From Cohnella sp. SGD-V74 (lineage in GTDB: Bacteria; Bacillota; Bacilli; Paenibacillales; Paenibacillaceae), in the NCBI RefSeq assembly GCF_003001675.1, contig NZ_PVYW01000002.1:496001-560000 (forward strand): 64,000 nt of DNA. The letters run 5' to 3'. Both the position numbers and the translations under genes were made by a program. A model generated the notes under the pieces. The model worked only from the letters and a program-made list of their open reading frames with translations. It had not been told where the DNA came from and did no database searches. This document shows, piece after piece, positions 34,302-43,307 of the stretch. The number at the start of each line of letters is the position of its first letter. The first letter of the stretch is position 1.

Positions 34302-35177
34302 TCAGTACAGCTTGTCCACGACCGACAAAGCCGTCTTGTCCAGCGCCTTGCTCGCTCCCTGCGCCTTAAGCGTCAACAGCGTCGTCAAAATATTGAGCAG
34401 ATGAATCTGCGTGAACTTCGTCGACAGCGCCCCGCCTTCCGTCGGCATCTCCCGGGACGGAACGAGCAGCACCGTATCGGCGTAGGCGGCGATCGGAGAA
34501 CGCAGATGGCTTGTCAGACAGATGACGACGGCTCCGTTCTTCTTGGCCTGCTTGACCGGATCGACCAAATCCCGGGTGCTGCCCGAAGTGGATATGCCGA
34601 ATACGAGATCGCCGGGCTTCACGAGCGAAGCCGACATTGCGATGATGTGGGCGTCCCGATGGGCCTCGACGTTAAAGCCGGTGCGCATGAGCCGGTAATG
34701 CAAATCCAGCGCCGTGATGCCGGACGAACCGACTCCGTACACGTAGATTTTATTCGCGGCCAGCATCTGGTCGACCGCGATTCGGAGACTGTCCGCGCTG
34801 AGCAGGTCCAACGTGTTCTTCAGCATCATCTCGTGGTTCATCGTTACTTTGCGGGCGACGGTCATCAAGTCGTCATCTTCGCCGATTACCGCGCTGCTCA
34901 GCGATGACGGGCGATCCACCAGATCCTGCGCGACCGACAGCTTGAATTCATGGTACCCGCGAAATCCGAGCTTGCGGCAAAACCGGATGACCGACGTCTC
35001 GCCGACGCCCGCCTGCTCCGCCAAATCGGTTACGGTGGCCAGCACCGCTTCCTCCGGATTGGCGGTAACAGCGTCCGCCACCTTCTTCTCGGCTTTCGTG
35101 AGCGACGAATAGATGCTCGAAATCATGAGCAGCGTATTCGACTGACTCAGCTTGCTTCCTACTCTTGCCAACGTCAA
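34302..35177 (-). CDS. MurR/RpiR-family transcriptional regulator
   Basis: About 290 residues: an N-terminal RpiR HTH (about 15-90: SSLTKAEKKVADAVTANPEE, LAEQAGVGETSVIRFCRKLG) and a C-terminal SIS domain that binds phosphosugars (about 130-260: ANKIYVYGVGSSGITALDL, LVFGISTSGSTRDLV). Family members control sialic acid, MurNAc, GlcNAc and ribose genes. With nanE and the ROK kinase in the same cluster it is the likely regulator of the amino-sugar genes. The start is uncertain: TTG at 35177 or TTG at 35171, the latter better spaced from GGGTGA. Confidence 0.9.
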   Translation of the reverse strand: MTLARVGSKLSQSNTLLMISSIYSSLTKAEKKVADAVTANPEEAVLATVTDLAEQAGVGETSVIRFCRKLGFRGYHEFKLSVAQDLVDRPSSLSSAVIGEDDDLMTVARKVTMNHEMMLKNTLDLLSADSLRIAVDQMLAANKIYVYGVGSSGITALDLHYRLMRTGFNVEAHRDAHIIAMSASLVKPGDLVFGISTSGSTRDLVDPVKQAKKNGAVVICLTSHLRSPIAAYADTVLLVPSREMPTEGGALSTKFTQIHLLNILTTLLTLKAQGASKALDKTALSVVDKLY

Positions 35178-35390
35178 TCACCCGCTTTTTGTTACTTTTT
35201 TGTAGTTCAAGCATAGTGGATATAGCATCTGTTGACAAGATCGAATTGGGAGATTTATTTTTCCTCATTGTGAATGGCGGAGAATTTCTCCACAAATCCC
35301 CGCATCTTCGGCTAGGTAAGCCCGCGGGACGGACTTACCCGGTGAGGCTGCGGAACGGGGATGCGTTTTGCCGGAGACGATTCAGATATG

Positions 35391-35438
35391 AAAAAAGCGC
35401 ATCCGATACGTCTGACTTCAGACACGTTCGGATGCGCT
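35391..35438 (-). terminator. Terminator of the ThuA-oxidoreductase operon
   Basis: On the minus strand GCGCATCCGAACGTGTCTGA pairs with its complement on the other side of a two-base loop (one bulge), followed by six Ts (35396-35391). The remaining 35178-35390 stretch has no gene or clear signal. Confidence 0.85.
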
Positions 35439-35452
35439 TCGCTGTATTGCGT

Positions 35453-36490
35453 TTACAGCACGATCTCGCGCCCGCGCTCGGCGGACTCGTAAATCGCGGA
35501 CAAAATCTTGATCATGTCGACGCCGTGCTCCGGCGTGATGATCGGCTGCTCCCGGCCGAGCACGCATTCGACGAAATGCCGGATGTTGGCCGTATGCTGC
35601 GGTACGGGCGCCGCCGTAAACAGAGGCTGCTGGTTGATCAGCGCGCCTTCGTTCTCCGTGAACAGGCTCAGCTTGTCGTTGATCAGGCTGAAGCCGCCTT
35701 CGGTGCCTCTCCATTCGAGGAATTTCTTCTCCTCCTCGATGTTGGACGCCCAACTGAACTCGATCTGCAGCGACGCGCCGTTATCGAAGCGGATAAATCC
35801 TGCCGCCAAATCCTCGACGTCGAACGTGCCTTGCGGAATGTTGCCCGACGCGTCTGGACGGTCCGCGAACTTGCGATACGTCGAGCCGGATACGGTGACC
35901 GGCTTCGGATTGCCCGCCAGCCACATCGCCATGTCGATCATATGAACGCCGAGATCGATCAGCGGGCCGCCGCCGGACAGCTCCTTCGTCGTAAACCATC
36001 CGCCGCGTCCCGGAATGCCCCGACGGCGAATCCAACCGCAGCGTCCCGTGTACAGTTCGCCCAATTGCCCTTTCTCGATAATGCGCTTGGCGAACTTCGC
36101 TTCTTCGCTGAAGCGGTTGTTGCGCATCGTCATCAGCAGCTTGCCGGATTCACGAGCCGCGTCCGCCATCTTCTGCGCTTCGTCCGGATTGATCGCGTCC
36201 GGCTTCTCGCAGAAAACGTGCTTGCCCTTGCGCAGAGCGGCGATGGCAATCTCAGAGTGATACAGATTCGGCGTGCTGATGCCGATAATGTCGATCGACG
36301 GGTCCGCGATCAGCTCGCGATAGTCGTCGTATACTTTCGTTCCGGGAAAATCTTTGGCCGTCGCTTCGGCGGACGCCTTAAACGCGTCGCAGAAGGCGAC
36401 GATCTCCACTTCGTCGTGCGACAGCCAGCCCGGCAGATGCGCATGCTTGAATATGCCGCCTGTGCCGACGACTCCTACTTTTAACGTCAT
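35453..36490 (-). CDS. Gfo/Idh/MocA-family oxidoreductase
   Basis: The 345-residue protein has the NAD-binding GVVGTGGIFKHAHL (about 6-19), the EKP motif in HVFCEKPDAINPDEA (about 93-107) and GGGPLIDLGVHMIDMAMW, with the conserved Asp and His of the sugar site. It would oxidise or reduce a sugar or inositol-like substrate with NAD(P). It starts one base past the ThuA stop, with AGGAGAAG inside the ThuA gene, so both are translationally linked; ThuA and Gfo/Idh/MocA pairs are common and associated with disaccharide oxidation to keto-sugars. Confidence 0.92.
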   Translation of the reverse strand: MTLKVGVVGTGGIFKHAHLPGWLSHDEVEIVAFCDAFKASAEATAKDFPGTKVYDDYRELIADPSIDIIGISTPNLYHSEIAIAALRKGKHVFCEKPDAINPDEAQKMADAARESGKLLMTMRNNRFSEEAKFAKRIIEKGQLGELYTGRCGWIRRRGIPGRGGWFTTKELSGGGPLIDLGVHMIDMAMWLAGNPKPVTVSGSTYRKFADRPDASGNIPQGTFDVEDLAAGFIRFDNGASLQIEFSWASNIEEEKKFLEWRGTEGGFSLINDKLSLFTENEGALINQQPLFTAAPVPQHTANIRHFVECVLGREQPIITPEHGVDMIKILSAIYESAERGREIVL

Positions 36491-36491
36491 C

Positions 36492-37223
36492 TTAGTGCTT
36501 CTCCTTGATCGTCTCTAATGGCTGCGCGTTGCCGTACTTCGGATAATCGCGATCGACCGGCGCCGCCCATTTGACCGCATTGGAGATGACTTTGCGGACT
36601 TGCGGGTTATAATAAGTCGGATACGTCTCGTGGCCCGGACGGAAGTAGAAGATTTTGCCCATACCGCGTGTATAGCAGCAGCCGCTGCGGAACACTTCTC
36701 CGCCTTCGAACCAGCTCACCAAGACGAGCTCGTCCGGCTGCGGGATGTCGAAGTGCTCGCCGTACATCTCTTCTGCCGGAAGCTCGATGTATTCGCCGAT
36801 TCCGTCAACGATCGGATGACCCGGGTTCACGACCCAGATGCGTTCCTTCTCGTCGGCTTCGCGCCATTTCAGATCGCAGGACGTACCCATCAATTTTTTG
36901 AAAATTTTCGAGAAATGGCCGGAGTGAAGCACGATCAACCCCATGCCGCGAAGCACGCGCTGGTGCACTCTGTTCACGATCTCGTCCTGAACTTCGTCGT
37001 GCGCCATATGGCCCCACCAAATCAGCACGTCGGTGTTGTTCAGCACTTCTTCCGTCAAGCCGTGCTCCGGATCGTCCAGCGTGGCCACCGTTACTTTCCC
37101 CGAAATGTCCAAGCCTTCGGCGATTGCCGTATGCATGCCTTGCGGATAGACGGATGCGACTTTTTCGTTCGTTTTTTCATGGCGATGCTCGTTCCAAACT
37201 GTAACGTTGATTGTTTGGCTCAT
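36492..37223 (-). CDS. ThuA domain protein (trehalose-utilisation family)
   Basis: The 243-residue protein is one ThuA domain with a class I glutamine amidotransferase-like fold (ITVWNEH-type start, [40 protein letters not shown]). ThuA is linked to conversion of trehalose and related disaccharides to 3-keto forms, although its exact reaction is not settled. ATG 37223 is chosen because GGGAGAG lies 8 bases before it. It forms a two-gene operon with the following oxidoreductase; the divergent AraC gene probably controls it. Confidence 0.9.
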   Translation of the reverse strand: MSQTINVTVWNEHRHEKTNEKVASVYPQGMHTAIAEGLDISGKVTVATLDDPEHGLTEEVLNNTDVLIWWGHMAHDEVQDEIVNRVHQRVLRGMGLIVLHSGHFSKIFKKLMGTSCDLKWREADEKERIWVVNPGHPIVDGIGEYIELPAEEMYGEHFDIPQPDELVLVSWFEGGEVFRSGCCYTRGMGKIFYFRPGHETYPTYYNPQVRKVISNAVKWAAPVDRDYPKYGNAQPLETIKEKH

Positions 37224-37401
37224 AACCGGACTCTCCCTTATCGTTGTTTTCCTTCTCATTGTAGTTGAAGGTCGATTGCGTATCGATTGCCTATTCGGTT
37301 TATTTCTTCCGGTATTCTGTCATACTCTATAGGATTGCACACAACTGTGCTAAACTATTCTTACGCAATCCTGTCTTAATTCGACATCGAGGAGTTCCGA
37401 T

Positions 37402-38325
37402 ATGTATCCTGAAATGCGGCACGAGCAAGTCGTGTATCAAAATCCTTTTCTGGCCATGCGGATCTGGCAGATTGATTCGGAAACGACGACGACCGAGGAA
37501 TTGATGAGAAGAGCGGAACAGAACTGGCGGCAGAAAAATTACTACGGCTGGCACTATCACGAGGAAGTGGAGTTTCTTCTGGTTCTCGAAGGAGGGATTA
37601 CCGCTTACTGCCGGGAGGAGCAGATCGTGCTCGGCCCGGGCGATATCGCCTTATTCGGCTCGTCGGAGCCGCATACGACGATGCAGACCCAGCCGGGGCG
37701 GACGAAGCAGATCGTCTTCCAGATCGACCTGCGCAAATACTGGGATCTCAGCACGCTGAACAGCATGCAGCATTTCTCCGAAGTGATCCGTCCGCTTAGC
37801 TCGCTTAACTATATTTATAAGGAAAATACGGAAGTTCGCCAGCGGACCGCCGAGCTGATCGTCGAGATTTTCCGGGAAATGAACGACGGCAGTCTCGGCT
37901 ACGAGCTTGCCGTGTCGTCGCGAATCAAAAATATTCTGCTCCTGCTCCTCCGCAACGATACCCGGCAGCAGCTCAATTATAACGACAATCTTCTGCTGGG
38001 CCGATTGCAGCCCGCCGTCGACTACGTGGAGAACAATCTGGACGGCAAGCTGTCGGTCTCCGAGATCAGCGCACGGCTCAACATGAGCTACACCCATTTC
38101 ATCAAGACATTCAAAAAAGCCGTCGGCATGTCGTTCACCGACTTCGTCGTGCTGAAGCGGATCAAGAAAGCAGAACAGCAGCTGCTCACGAGCGACGTCA
38201 GCATCGCCGAGGTGGCCGAATCGGTCGGCATCTCCAACCTCGGCCACTTCTACGACATGTTCCGCCGCCTTAACGGCTGCTCTCCCAAGCAGTTCAGGGA
38301 TCGGCTTCGAGAGACGGTTCGTTAA
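37402..38325 (+). CDS. AraC-family regulator with cupin domain
   Basis: The 307 residues contain a cupin sugar-sensing domain (about 45-115: WHYHEEVEFLLVLEGGITAY, GDIALFGSSEPHTT) and a C-terminal AraC double HTH (about 205-300: KLSVSEISARLNMSYTHFIKTF, EVAESVGISNLGHFYDMFRR). GAGGAG precedes ATG 37402. It is divergent from the ThuA operon; the spacer carries an 8-base inverted repeat (AGGATTGC 37331-37338, GCAATCCT 37365-37372) that could be its binding site. Confidence 0.9.
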   Translation: MYPEMRHEQVVYQNPFLAMRIWQIDSETTTTEELMRRAEQNWRQKNYYGWHYHEEVEFLLVLEGGITAYCREEQIVLGPGDIALFGSSEPHTTMQTQPGRTKQIVFQIDLRKYWDLSTLNSMQHFSEVIRPLSSLNYIYKENTEVRQRTAELIVEIFREMNDGSLGYELAVSSRIKNILLLLLRNDTRQQLNYNDNLLLGRLQPAVDYVENNLDGKLSVSEISARLNMSYTHFIKTFKKAVGMSFTDFVVLKRIKKAEQQLLTSDVSIAEVAESVGISNLGHFYDMFRRLNGCSPKQFRDRLRETVR

Positions 38326-38385
38326 GCAAAGATTAAAGAACGTCTCGACGAGGCGTTCAAAAGATAAATACATCTCGAAAATGAG

Positions 38386-38423
38386 AACGCACCGCTTGCT
38401 TTTAGCAAGGCGTGCGTTTTTTT
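38386..38423 (+). terminator. Intrinsic terminator of the AraC gene
   Basis: AACGCACCGCTTGCT pairs with AGCAAGGCGTGCGTT around TTT, and a run of seven Ts ends at 38423. Confidence 0.9.
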
Positions 38424-38499
38424 CATTTAATCATGGGAGACAAGCAGTCGATCTACCGGGTAGGCGCGCTTGCTTACCAGCAATAGACACGACAAACAA

Positions 38500-38652
38500 T
38501 CAAATCCGAAACCGATAACCCGCTCCCCAGATCGTCTCGATGTATTGCGGATTGGACGGGTCGTGTTCGACCTTCTCGCGCAGCTTGCGAATGTGCACCG
38601 TGACGGTGGCGATCTCTCCCATCGCGTCCATGCCCCAAATCTGATCGAGCTT
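38500..38652 (-). pseudogene. 3' remnant of an OmpR-type response regulator
   Basis: The last 50 codons of a winged-helix output domain survive: LDQIWGMDAMGEIATVTVHI, then RKLREKVEHDPSNPQYIET and IWGAGYRFRI before TGA at 38502-38500. This is the recognition helix and wing of an OmpR/PhoB regulator. A TAG stands two codons before the first recognisable residue, and no receiver domain lies upstream. The 5' part was probably lost in the rearrangement that left the repeat array beside it. Confidence 0.88.
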
Positions 38653-38655
38653 CTA

Positions 38656-38866
38656 AACTGCGGGTAAGCAGGCAAGTCGGTTCGGAGAGGAAGGCAAGTT
38701 GGCGAAAAAGCGAAACGTCGGGGCGTTGCTCGACGAGGGGGGAGGAATCGGAGAGTGAATGGTGCGGCGAATCGCAATAAGAGGCCGCCCCCTAGGGGAC
38801 GGCCTAGTAGAGCGCCCCCGAAGTAACGTAACCAAGATGTTGAAGAATCTAGGCTGACTCAGTCTT
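38656..38866. other. Intergenic stretch between pseudogene and tandem array
   Basis: No coding sequence is supported. The only structure seen is the near-perfect palindrome GGCCGCCCCCTAGGGGACGGCC at 38783-38804 (one mismatch pair). The minus-strand open frames here are non-repetitive in composition terms but lack family features and start sites. Confidence 0.5.
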
Positions 38867-39283
38867 GCTGAGTCGGGTTGGAGCGACGAAAGGGCCGGTA
38901 GAGTAGCTGGAACCGTGCTGAGTCGGGTTGGAGCGGCGAATGAGCTGGTAGAGTAGCTGCAAACGTGCTGAGTCGGGTTGGAGCGGCGAATGAACTGGTA
39001 GAGTAGCTGCAGCCGCGCTGAGTCGGGTTGGAGCGACGAAAGGGCCGGTAGAGTAGCTGCAACCGTGCTGAGTCGGGTTGGAGCGACGAAAGGGCCGGTA
39101 GAGTAGCTGCAACCGTGCTGAGTCGGGTTGGAGCGACAAAAGGGCCGGTAGAGTAGCTGCAACCGTGCTGAGTCGGGTTGGAGCGGCGAATGAGCTGGTA
39201 GAGTAGCTGCAACCGTGCTGAGTCGGGTTGGAGCATCGAATGGGACGTCAGAGTCGCTGCAACCGCGCTGAGTCGGGTTGGAG
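38867..39283. repeat. Tandem array of 50-bp units, eight and a third copies
   Basis: Units start at 38867, 38917, 38967, 39017, 39067, 39117, 39167 and 39217, with a 17-base partial unit at 39267. The consensus begins GCTGAGTCGGGTTGGAGCGA and ends GAGTAGCTGCAACCGT. Two variants alternate inside: GACGAAAGGGCCGG and GGCGAATGAGCTGG. Across each unit border GCTGCAACC can pair with GGTTGGAGC (one mismatch). The period is not a multiple of three, so the long minus-strand open frames here are artefacts of a unit without stops. Confidence 0.95.
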
Positions 39284-39355
39284 AGTAAGATTGCATCGGC
39301 TTCGAGCGCAATCGCATTTTACTTCTGGAATGCTCTACTAGCCATTCAGAGCTGT

Positions 39356-42250
39356 TCAGTTCAAGCGTTCCAGCTTCGTTTCCTTGATCTCGCCCGAGAA
39401 GCCTTCCGGCAGCTTGATCTGCACGGTTACGTCGGCCGGATACGAGACGTTAAGCTGCATCGTCTTCGCCGCTTCGTCCGCCGTCCAGCTTACGTCGATC
39501 CGGCCGCCTGCAGGATGCGGCACGCTGCCGCGCGCCCACGTCAGTCCGCACGGAGCCGGGGCGATCTCGACCTCGGTCCATCCCGGCGCGAGGCTGCGAA
39601 CGCCGAGCGTCTCGCGGCCGAGGAAATAAGCCGGCGCGGACGACCACGCATGGCAATGGCTGCGCGTCAGCTCGTCCGGGTTGGCGCGGTTCTCGGCGAA
39701 GTTCGGATACTGCTCCCAACAGGTCGTCGCGCCGTGGCGAATCATGTTGCCGTAATTTTTGCGAATGTCGTCCAGAATGACAGCCGCGCCGCCTACCTTG
39801 GCCAGCGCCTCGTAGTAGAAGAACGACATGAACGGGCTGCCAATCTGCACGAAATCGATTGGCGAGGCAAACAGGTAAGCATCCATGATCCGCTTGCGCT
39901 CTCCCTCGGCGACGCCGGTCAGCGAAGCGACGACCTGCGTCTGCATGCTGAGAACGCTCGAACGGCGGCCGTCCGCGTGGATGCAGTCGATGTACGCTTG
40001 CTTCTCCTCGTTCCACAGGTGCTCGTTGATCGCGGCCGCCAACCGTTCGGAGGCTTCGCGGAATCGGGTCGCGCCGTCCGCGTCTCCGGTCAATTCGCCC
40101 ATCTCGGCGGCCACTCGCAGCGTTTGCGCCAGGAACAGGTTTTGATGCGTCACAACGCCCTCGTTCGGCTGATCGATCGGCGACCAGTCGAGCAAGTTCC
40201 AGCCTTTGACGTTAAACAGGCCGTTGCCGTCGATTTTCTGCAAATAATGCTCCAGCGTGAACCGAATGTGCGCGTACATCTCGACGGCGAACGCCCGGTC
40301 CCCCGTCTGGTCGTAGTATTCCTTGCAGGCGATCGCCCAGAAAAACGTCCAGTTCGGGATAACGCTGCTCCAGCCGCTCGGCACCTGGTCGACGTACAGC
40401 GGAGACTGATCCTTCGAGCCGGGCACGAGGCGAAGGCAGCGCTTCAGCATGTCCTGCACTCCGTACAGATAGTTGCTGACGAGCGCTTCGTTGCGGCTGT
40501 CGCCGACCCAGAACGTCTGCTCGTAGGCCGGGCAATCGACGAACGTATCCTCCATGCACAGCTTCGTCGTATGCCGGCTGATCTCCCAAATGTCGTTCAG
40601 CAGCGGGTCGGAGCATTCGAACCGGCCGATCTCGGCGACCGGGTAATTGCTTTGCGAGAACGCAACGCCGTAGATCTTCACCGGAGCTCCCGTCCCGCGC
40701 ACGTTAAGCGCCAAATACCGCAAACCCCGGCGAACCGGCGTAGCGTACGTCTGTCTGCCCGACTTGGCGACGTACCGGATCGTATTGTCGAGCCCGTACG
40801 TCTGCTGGCGGTAGTCGCCGGACATGTACTCGAAGCCGTACCAATCCAGCACCGTCCCCGCTTCCGCCTCGATCTCGAACGACAGGTAGCCGGAATACTC
40901 TTTGCCCAGATCGATCAGCACCTCGGTGTCGAAGCCGTCGAACACGGGCACGACGCCCGCTTCTCCGTTCGGGATGACCGCGTTCTGAAGTTGTGCCGGA
41001 ACAGCCAGCTTCACGTTCTCCTTCCGCCAGACGCTCAGGCCGAAGACGTCCGCTTCGGATACGTATTTCAGCGGAATCGGCTTCGCTACATCGGTATAGC
41101 GTCCCAGGTCCGTCGCTCCCTTTACGTCGCCAAGCACGGACTTATAGGCCTCGTCTTCCCAATTTATTTCGCGCGACGGCTTGTGATCGTAGTTGACCGA
41201 GGTGTCGTACGGACCGATCGCAAGGAACGGCGATTCCGCTTCACCCTCACCGGGATAGGCAAAGCTGAGCTCGATCGGATCGTCGGCGTAGACGCCGATG
41301 TTCAGTTTGCCATGATGCACCCGCACCGTGGAAATATCGATCAGCAGCAGGTTATCCCCCTCGCTCAGTTCGACGTCGACGTATCTTTCCGGCATGATGC
41401 CGTAGAAGCGCTCCGCCTCAACATGCTCACCGTTCCAGGAAAAGCGCCTCAGACACTCTCCCCAAGCGAGGAAGCCGAGCGCTGCGCGACCCGCCTTGCT
41501 GGCACGAACCGTCGTCGCCACGTAACCGGTGAATTGCACAATATCCGCATGCTCCTCGCTGCCCGGCGACATGACGGCGCGAACGTCGACGACGGTCGAC
41601 AGCTTAAACGTGCGTACCTTGGCCAGCGACTCGACGCGTACCGGGTAAACGGTTTCTTCCGTCAGCAGCGGAATGTCGCGAGGCTTCATCGACGTCCACG
41701 GGGCCATGCCGACCTCGCCCAGCTCGACGGAACCCGCCCAGCCCGAATCGTCGTACCCGGGGTTCATCCAGTCGCCTTCCCAGTCCCTCGCGTCCACGTA
41801 TTCGGCGAACGCCTGCTGGCACGACATGCGCGGCGATCTCGGATGCTGGCCTTGGTGAATCGACGTCAGCCAAGAGGCGTCGGTCTTCAAGCCGACTTCG
41901 CCGAAGCCGTAATCGAGCTGGGCCAGCAGCCCGCCCCGCCCCCGCAAATAGTAGAACGTCGACACGCCGAAATGCAGCACGAGCGCCGCGATCGTATTCG
42001 GCTCCCCTGCCCGCAGCAGATGTCCGACCTCGTATGTATCGTAAGATTGCTCGAACGGCCACGACCGCACCGGCCCCCGTCCGACCTGCGTTCCGTTGAC
42101 GTACAGCACATATCTCGAATCCGCGGAAATCCGCAAGGATGCCGACTCCGCGCCTGCGGCCGGAACGTCGAACGTCCTGCGGAAGCACCTCCATTCGTTG
42201 CGCGGGCTTTCCTCGCCGTCTCCCCATATCCACAAAGCTTGCCAGCTCAT
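39356..42250 (-). CDS. Alpha-L-rhamnosidase-like enzyme, glycoside hydrolase family 78
   Basis: The 964-residue protein has N-terminal beta-sandwich domains (SWQALWIWGDGEESPRNEW, ISADSRYVLYVNGTQVGRGP) and an (alpha/alpha)6 catalytic barrel beginning around residue 520. Visible active-site stretches are EDTFVDCPAYEQTFWVGDSR, a variant of the usual DCPQREERLGWTGD motif, and GATTCWEQYP with the likely catalytic base Glu. There is no signal peptide. The changed first motif may mean a specificity other than rhamnose. ATG 42250 behind AAAGGTG is preferred over the frame to 42310. A divergent AraC gene lies 134 bases away. Confidence 0.9.
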   Translation of the reverse strand: MSWQALWIWGDGEESPRNEWRCFRRTFDVPAAGAESASLRISADSRYVLYVNGTQVGRGPVRSWPFEQSYDTYEVGHLLRAGEPNTIAALVLHFGVSTFYYLRGRGGLLAQLDYGFGEVGLKTDASWLTSIHQGQHPRSPRMSCQQAFAEYVDARDWEGDWMNPGYDDSGWAGSVELGEVGMAPWTSMKPRDIPLLTEETVYPVRVESLAKVRTFKLSTVVDVRAVMSPGSEEHADIVQFTGYVATTVRASKAGRAALGFLAWGECLRRFSWNGEHVEAERFYGIMPERYVDVELSEGDNLLLIDISTVRVHHGKLNIGVYADDPIELSFAYPGEGEAESPFLAIGPYDTSVNYDHKPSREINWEDEAYKSVLGDVKGATDLGRYTDVAKPIPLKYVSEADVFGLSVWRKENVKLAVPAQLQNAVIPNGEAGVVPVFDGFDTEVLIDLGKEYSGYLSFEIEAEAGTVLDWYGFEYMSGDYRQQTYGLDNTIRYVAKSGRQTYATPVRRGLRYLALNVRGTGAPVKIYGVAFSQSNYPVAEIGRFECSDPLLNDIWEISRHTTKLCMEDTFVDCPAYEQTFWVGDSRNEALVSNYLYGVQDMLKRCLRLVPGSKDQSPLYVDQVPSGWSSVIPNWTFFWAIACKEYYDQTGDRAFAVEMYAHIRFTLEHYLQKIDGNGLFNVKGWNLLDWSPIDQPNEGVVTHQNLFLAQTLRVAAEMGELTGDADGATRFREASERLAAAINEHLWNEEKQAYIDCIHADGRRSSVLSMQTQVVASLTGVAEGERKRIMDAYLFASPIDFVQIGSPFMSFFYYEALAKVGGAAVILDDIRKNYGNMIRHGATTCWEQYPNFAENRANPDELTRSHCHAWSSAPAYFLGRETLGVRSLAPGWTEVEIAPAPCGLTWARGSVPHPAGGRIDVSWTADEAAKTMQLNVSYPADVTVQIKLPEGFSGEIKETKLERLN

Positions 42251-42319
42251 GCTCCCACACCTTTCATCGATAGTCGTTCCTCTCTTCATTGTAAAAAATC
42301 GGGCGAGCAACGTTATGGG

Positions 42320-42348
42320 TTGATCGCGACTTCGAATAGGGATATGAT
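42320..42348 (+). promoter_or_regulatory. Promoter of the AraC gene beside the GH78 gene
   Basis: TTGATC (42320-42325) and TATGAT (42343-42348) are 17 bases apart, 37 bases before the start codon. Confidence 0.7.
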
Positions 42349-42384
42349 GACTTCATTAAGCGCAAAGCGGAAACGGGGATTACG

Positions 42385-43260
42385 ATGAGAAAATCGGGAG
42401 TCTGGCTGGAAAAAGGGGAGTTGTTCTTCCATAACGGGCTGAACATTTTCGTCAACAGAGTCAGCGAGCGGTTCGACCTTCCGAAGCACGAACACGACTT
42501 TATCGAGATTTGCTACGTCTGGTCGGGCAGCGGCTTTCATTACATCGGCGAAGAGACGATCCGCGTCTCCCAGGGAGATTTATTTTTCCTGCCGGTCGGC
42601 GTCTCCCATATTTTCCGTCCGTCGTCTCCGAACGCCAAGGAGCCGCTTCTGATCGTCAACTGCATTTTCGAAGAGAAGCTGTTTCGCTTCTTGACGTCCA
42701 TTCTGCCTGCCGAGTACGGCCTGTACCGCTTCCGTCGGCTCGCGGCGGAGCCCGGCAGGTGGCTGCGGATGAGAGAAAAGTCCGGCGAATTCGGCAGACT
42801 GTTCGACTCCCTTCACGCCGAGTTCGAGAGCAAGCGGACCGGCTTCGAGACGATGCTCGTCGGCCTGCTGCTGCAGCTGCTGATCGGCATGGAACGCGCG
42901 ATGGAACCGGAAGCGGCCGGGACCGCCGCCGTTCCCGATCGCATCGAGAGGGCGCTTCGGCACATTCGCGAACATCTTCAGATCAGACTTACCCTTGCGC
43001 AGGTCGCCAGGCACGCCGGCATCGGAGAGAGACAGCTTCAGCGCGATCTGACGGCATGGACGGGACTGAGCTTCAGCGCTCTCCTGCAAAAAGAAAGGAT
43101 CGACCGCAGCCGCGAGCTGCTCGCCGATCCTTCCCTCTCTTCCTTAACCGTCGCCGACGTCGCCGCCCGCTGCGGCCTTCCCGATCTTAAACGGTTCCAC
43201 CGCCTGTTCAAGCAGGCGACGGGCATGACCCCGGGACAATTCCGGGAGACGACCCGCTGA
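42385..43260 (+). CDS. AraC-family regulator divergent from the GH78 gene
   Basis: The 291-residue protein has an N-terminal cupin domain (about 30-90: KHEHDFIEICYVWSGSGFHY, GDLFFLPVGVSHIFRP) and an AraC double HTH (about 195-288: RLTLAQVARHAGIGERQLQRDL, VADVAARCGLPDLKRFHRLFKQ). It probably activates the divergent GH78 gene when its sugar is present. The leader has a clear sigma-A promoter. Confidence 0.9.
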   Translation: MRKSGVWLEKGELFFHNGLNIFVNRVSERFDLPKHEHDFIEICYVWSGSGFHYIGEETIRVSQGDLFFLPVGVSHIFRPSSPNAKEPLLIVNCIFEEKLFRFLTSILPAEYGLYRFRRLAAEPGRWLRMREKSGEFGRLFDSLHAEFESKRTGFETMLVGLLLQLLIGMERAMEPEAAGTAAVPDRIERALRHIREHLQIRLTLAQVARHAGIGERQLQRDLTAWTGLSFSALLQKERIDRSRELLADPSLSSLTVADVAARCGLPDLKRFHRLFKQATGMTPGQFRETTR

Positions 43261-43307
43261 ATGCGGCGCCCGCTGGCGGAAATCGGAGATCCTCGTCTGA
43301 ATATGCC

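Noticed and set aside
38867-39283. Possible CRISPR array
   Set aside because: The 50-bp period consists of nearly identical units with no unique spacers, and no cas gene is near.
38653-39317. Three overlapping minus-strand open frames rich in SNPTQHGCSYST-type repeats, apparently a repetitive protein
   Set aside because: They are the same 50-bp tandem unit read in three phases; the unit has no stop on that strand. No start with a ribosome site, no promoter and no signal peptide support a protein.
39278-42388. A 1036-codon plus-strand open frame opposite the GH78 gene
   Set aside because: It is the antisense shadow of a GC-rich gene with clear GH78 motifs; its product has an Arg/His/Asp-rich composition without domains.
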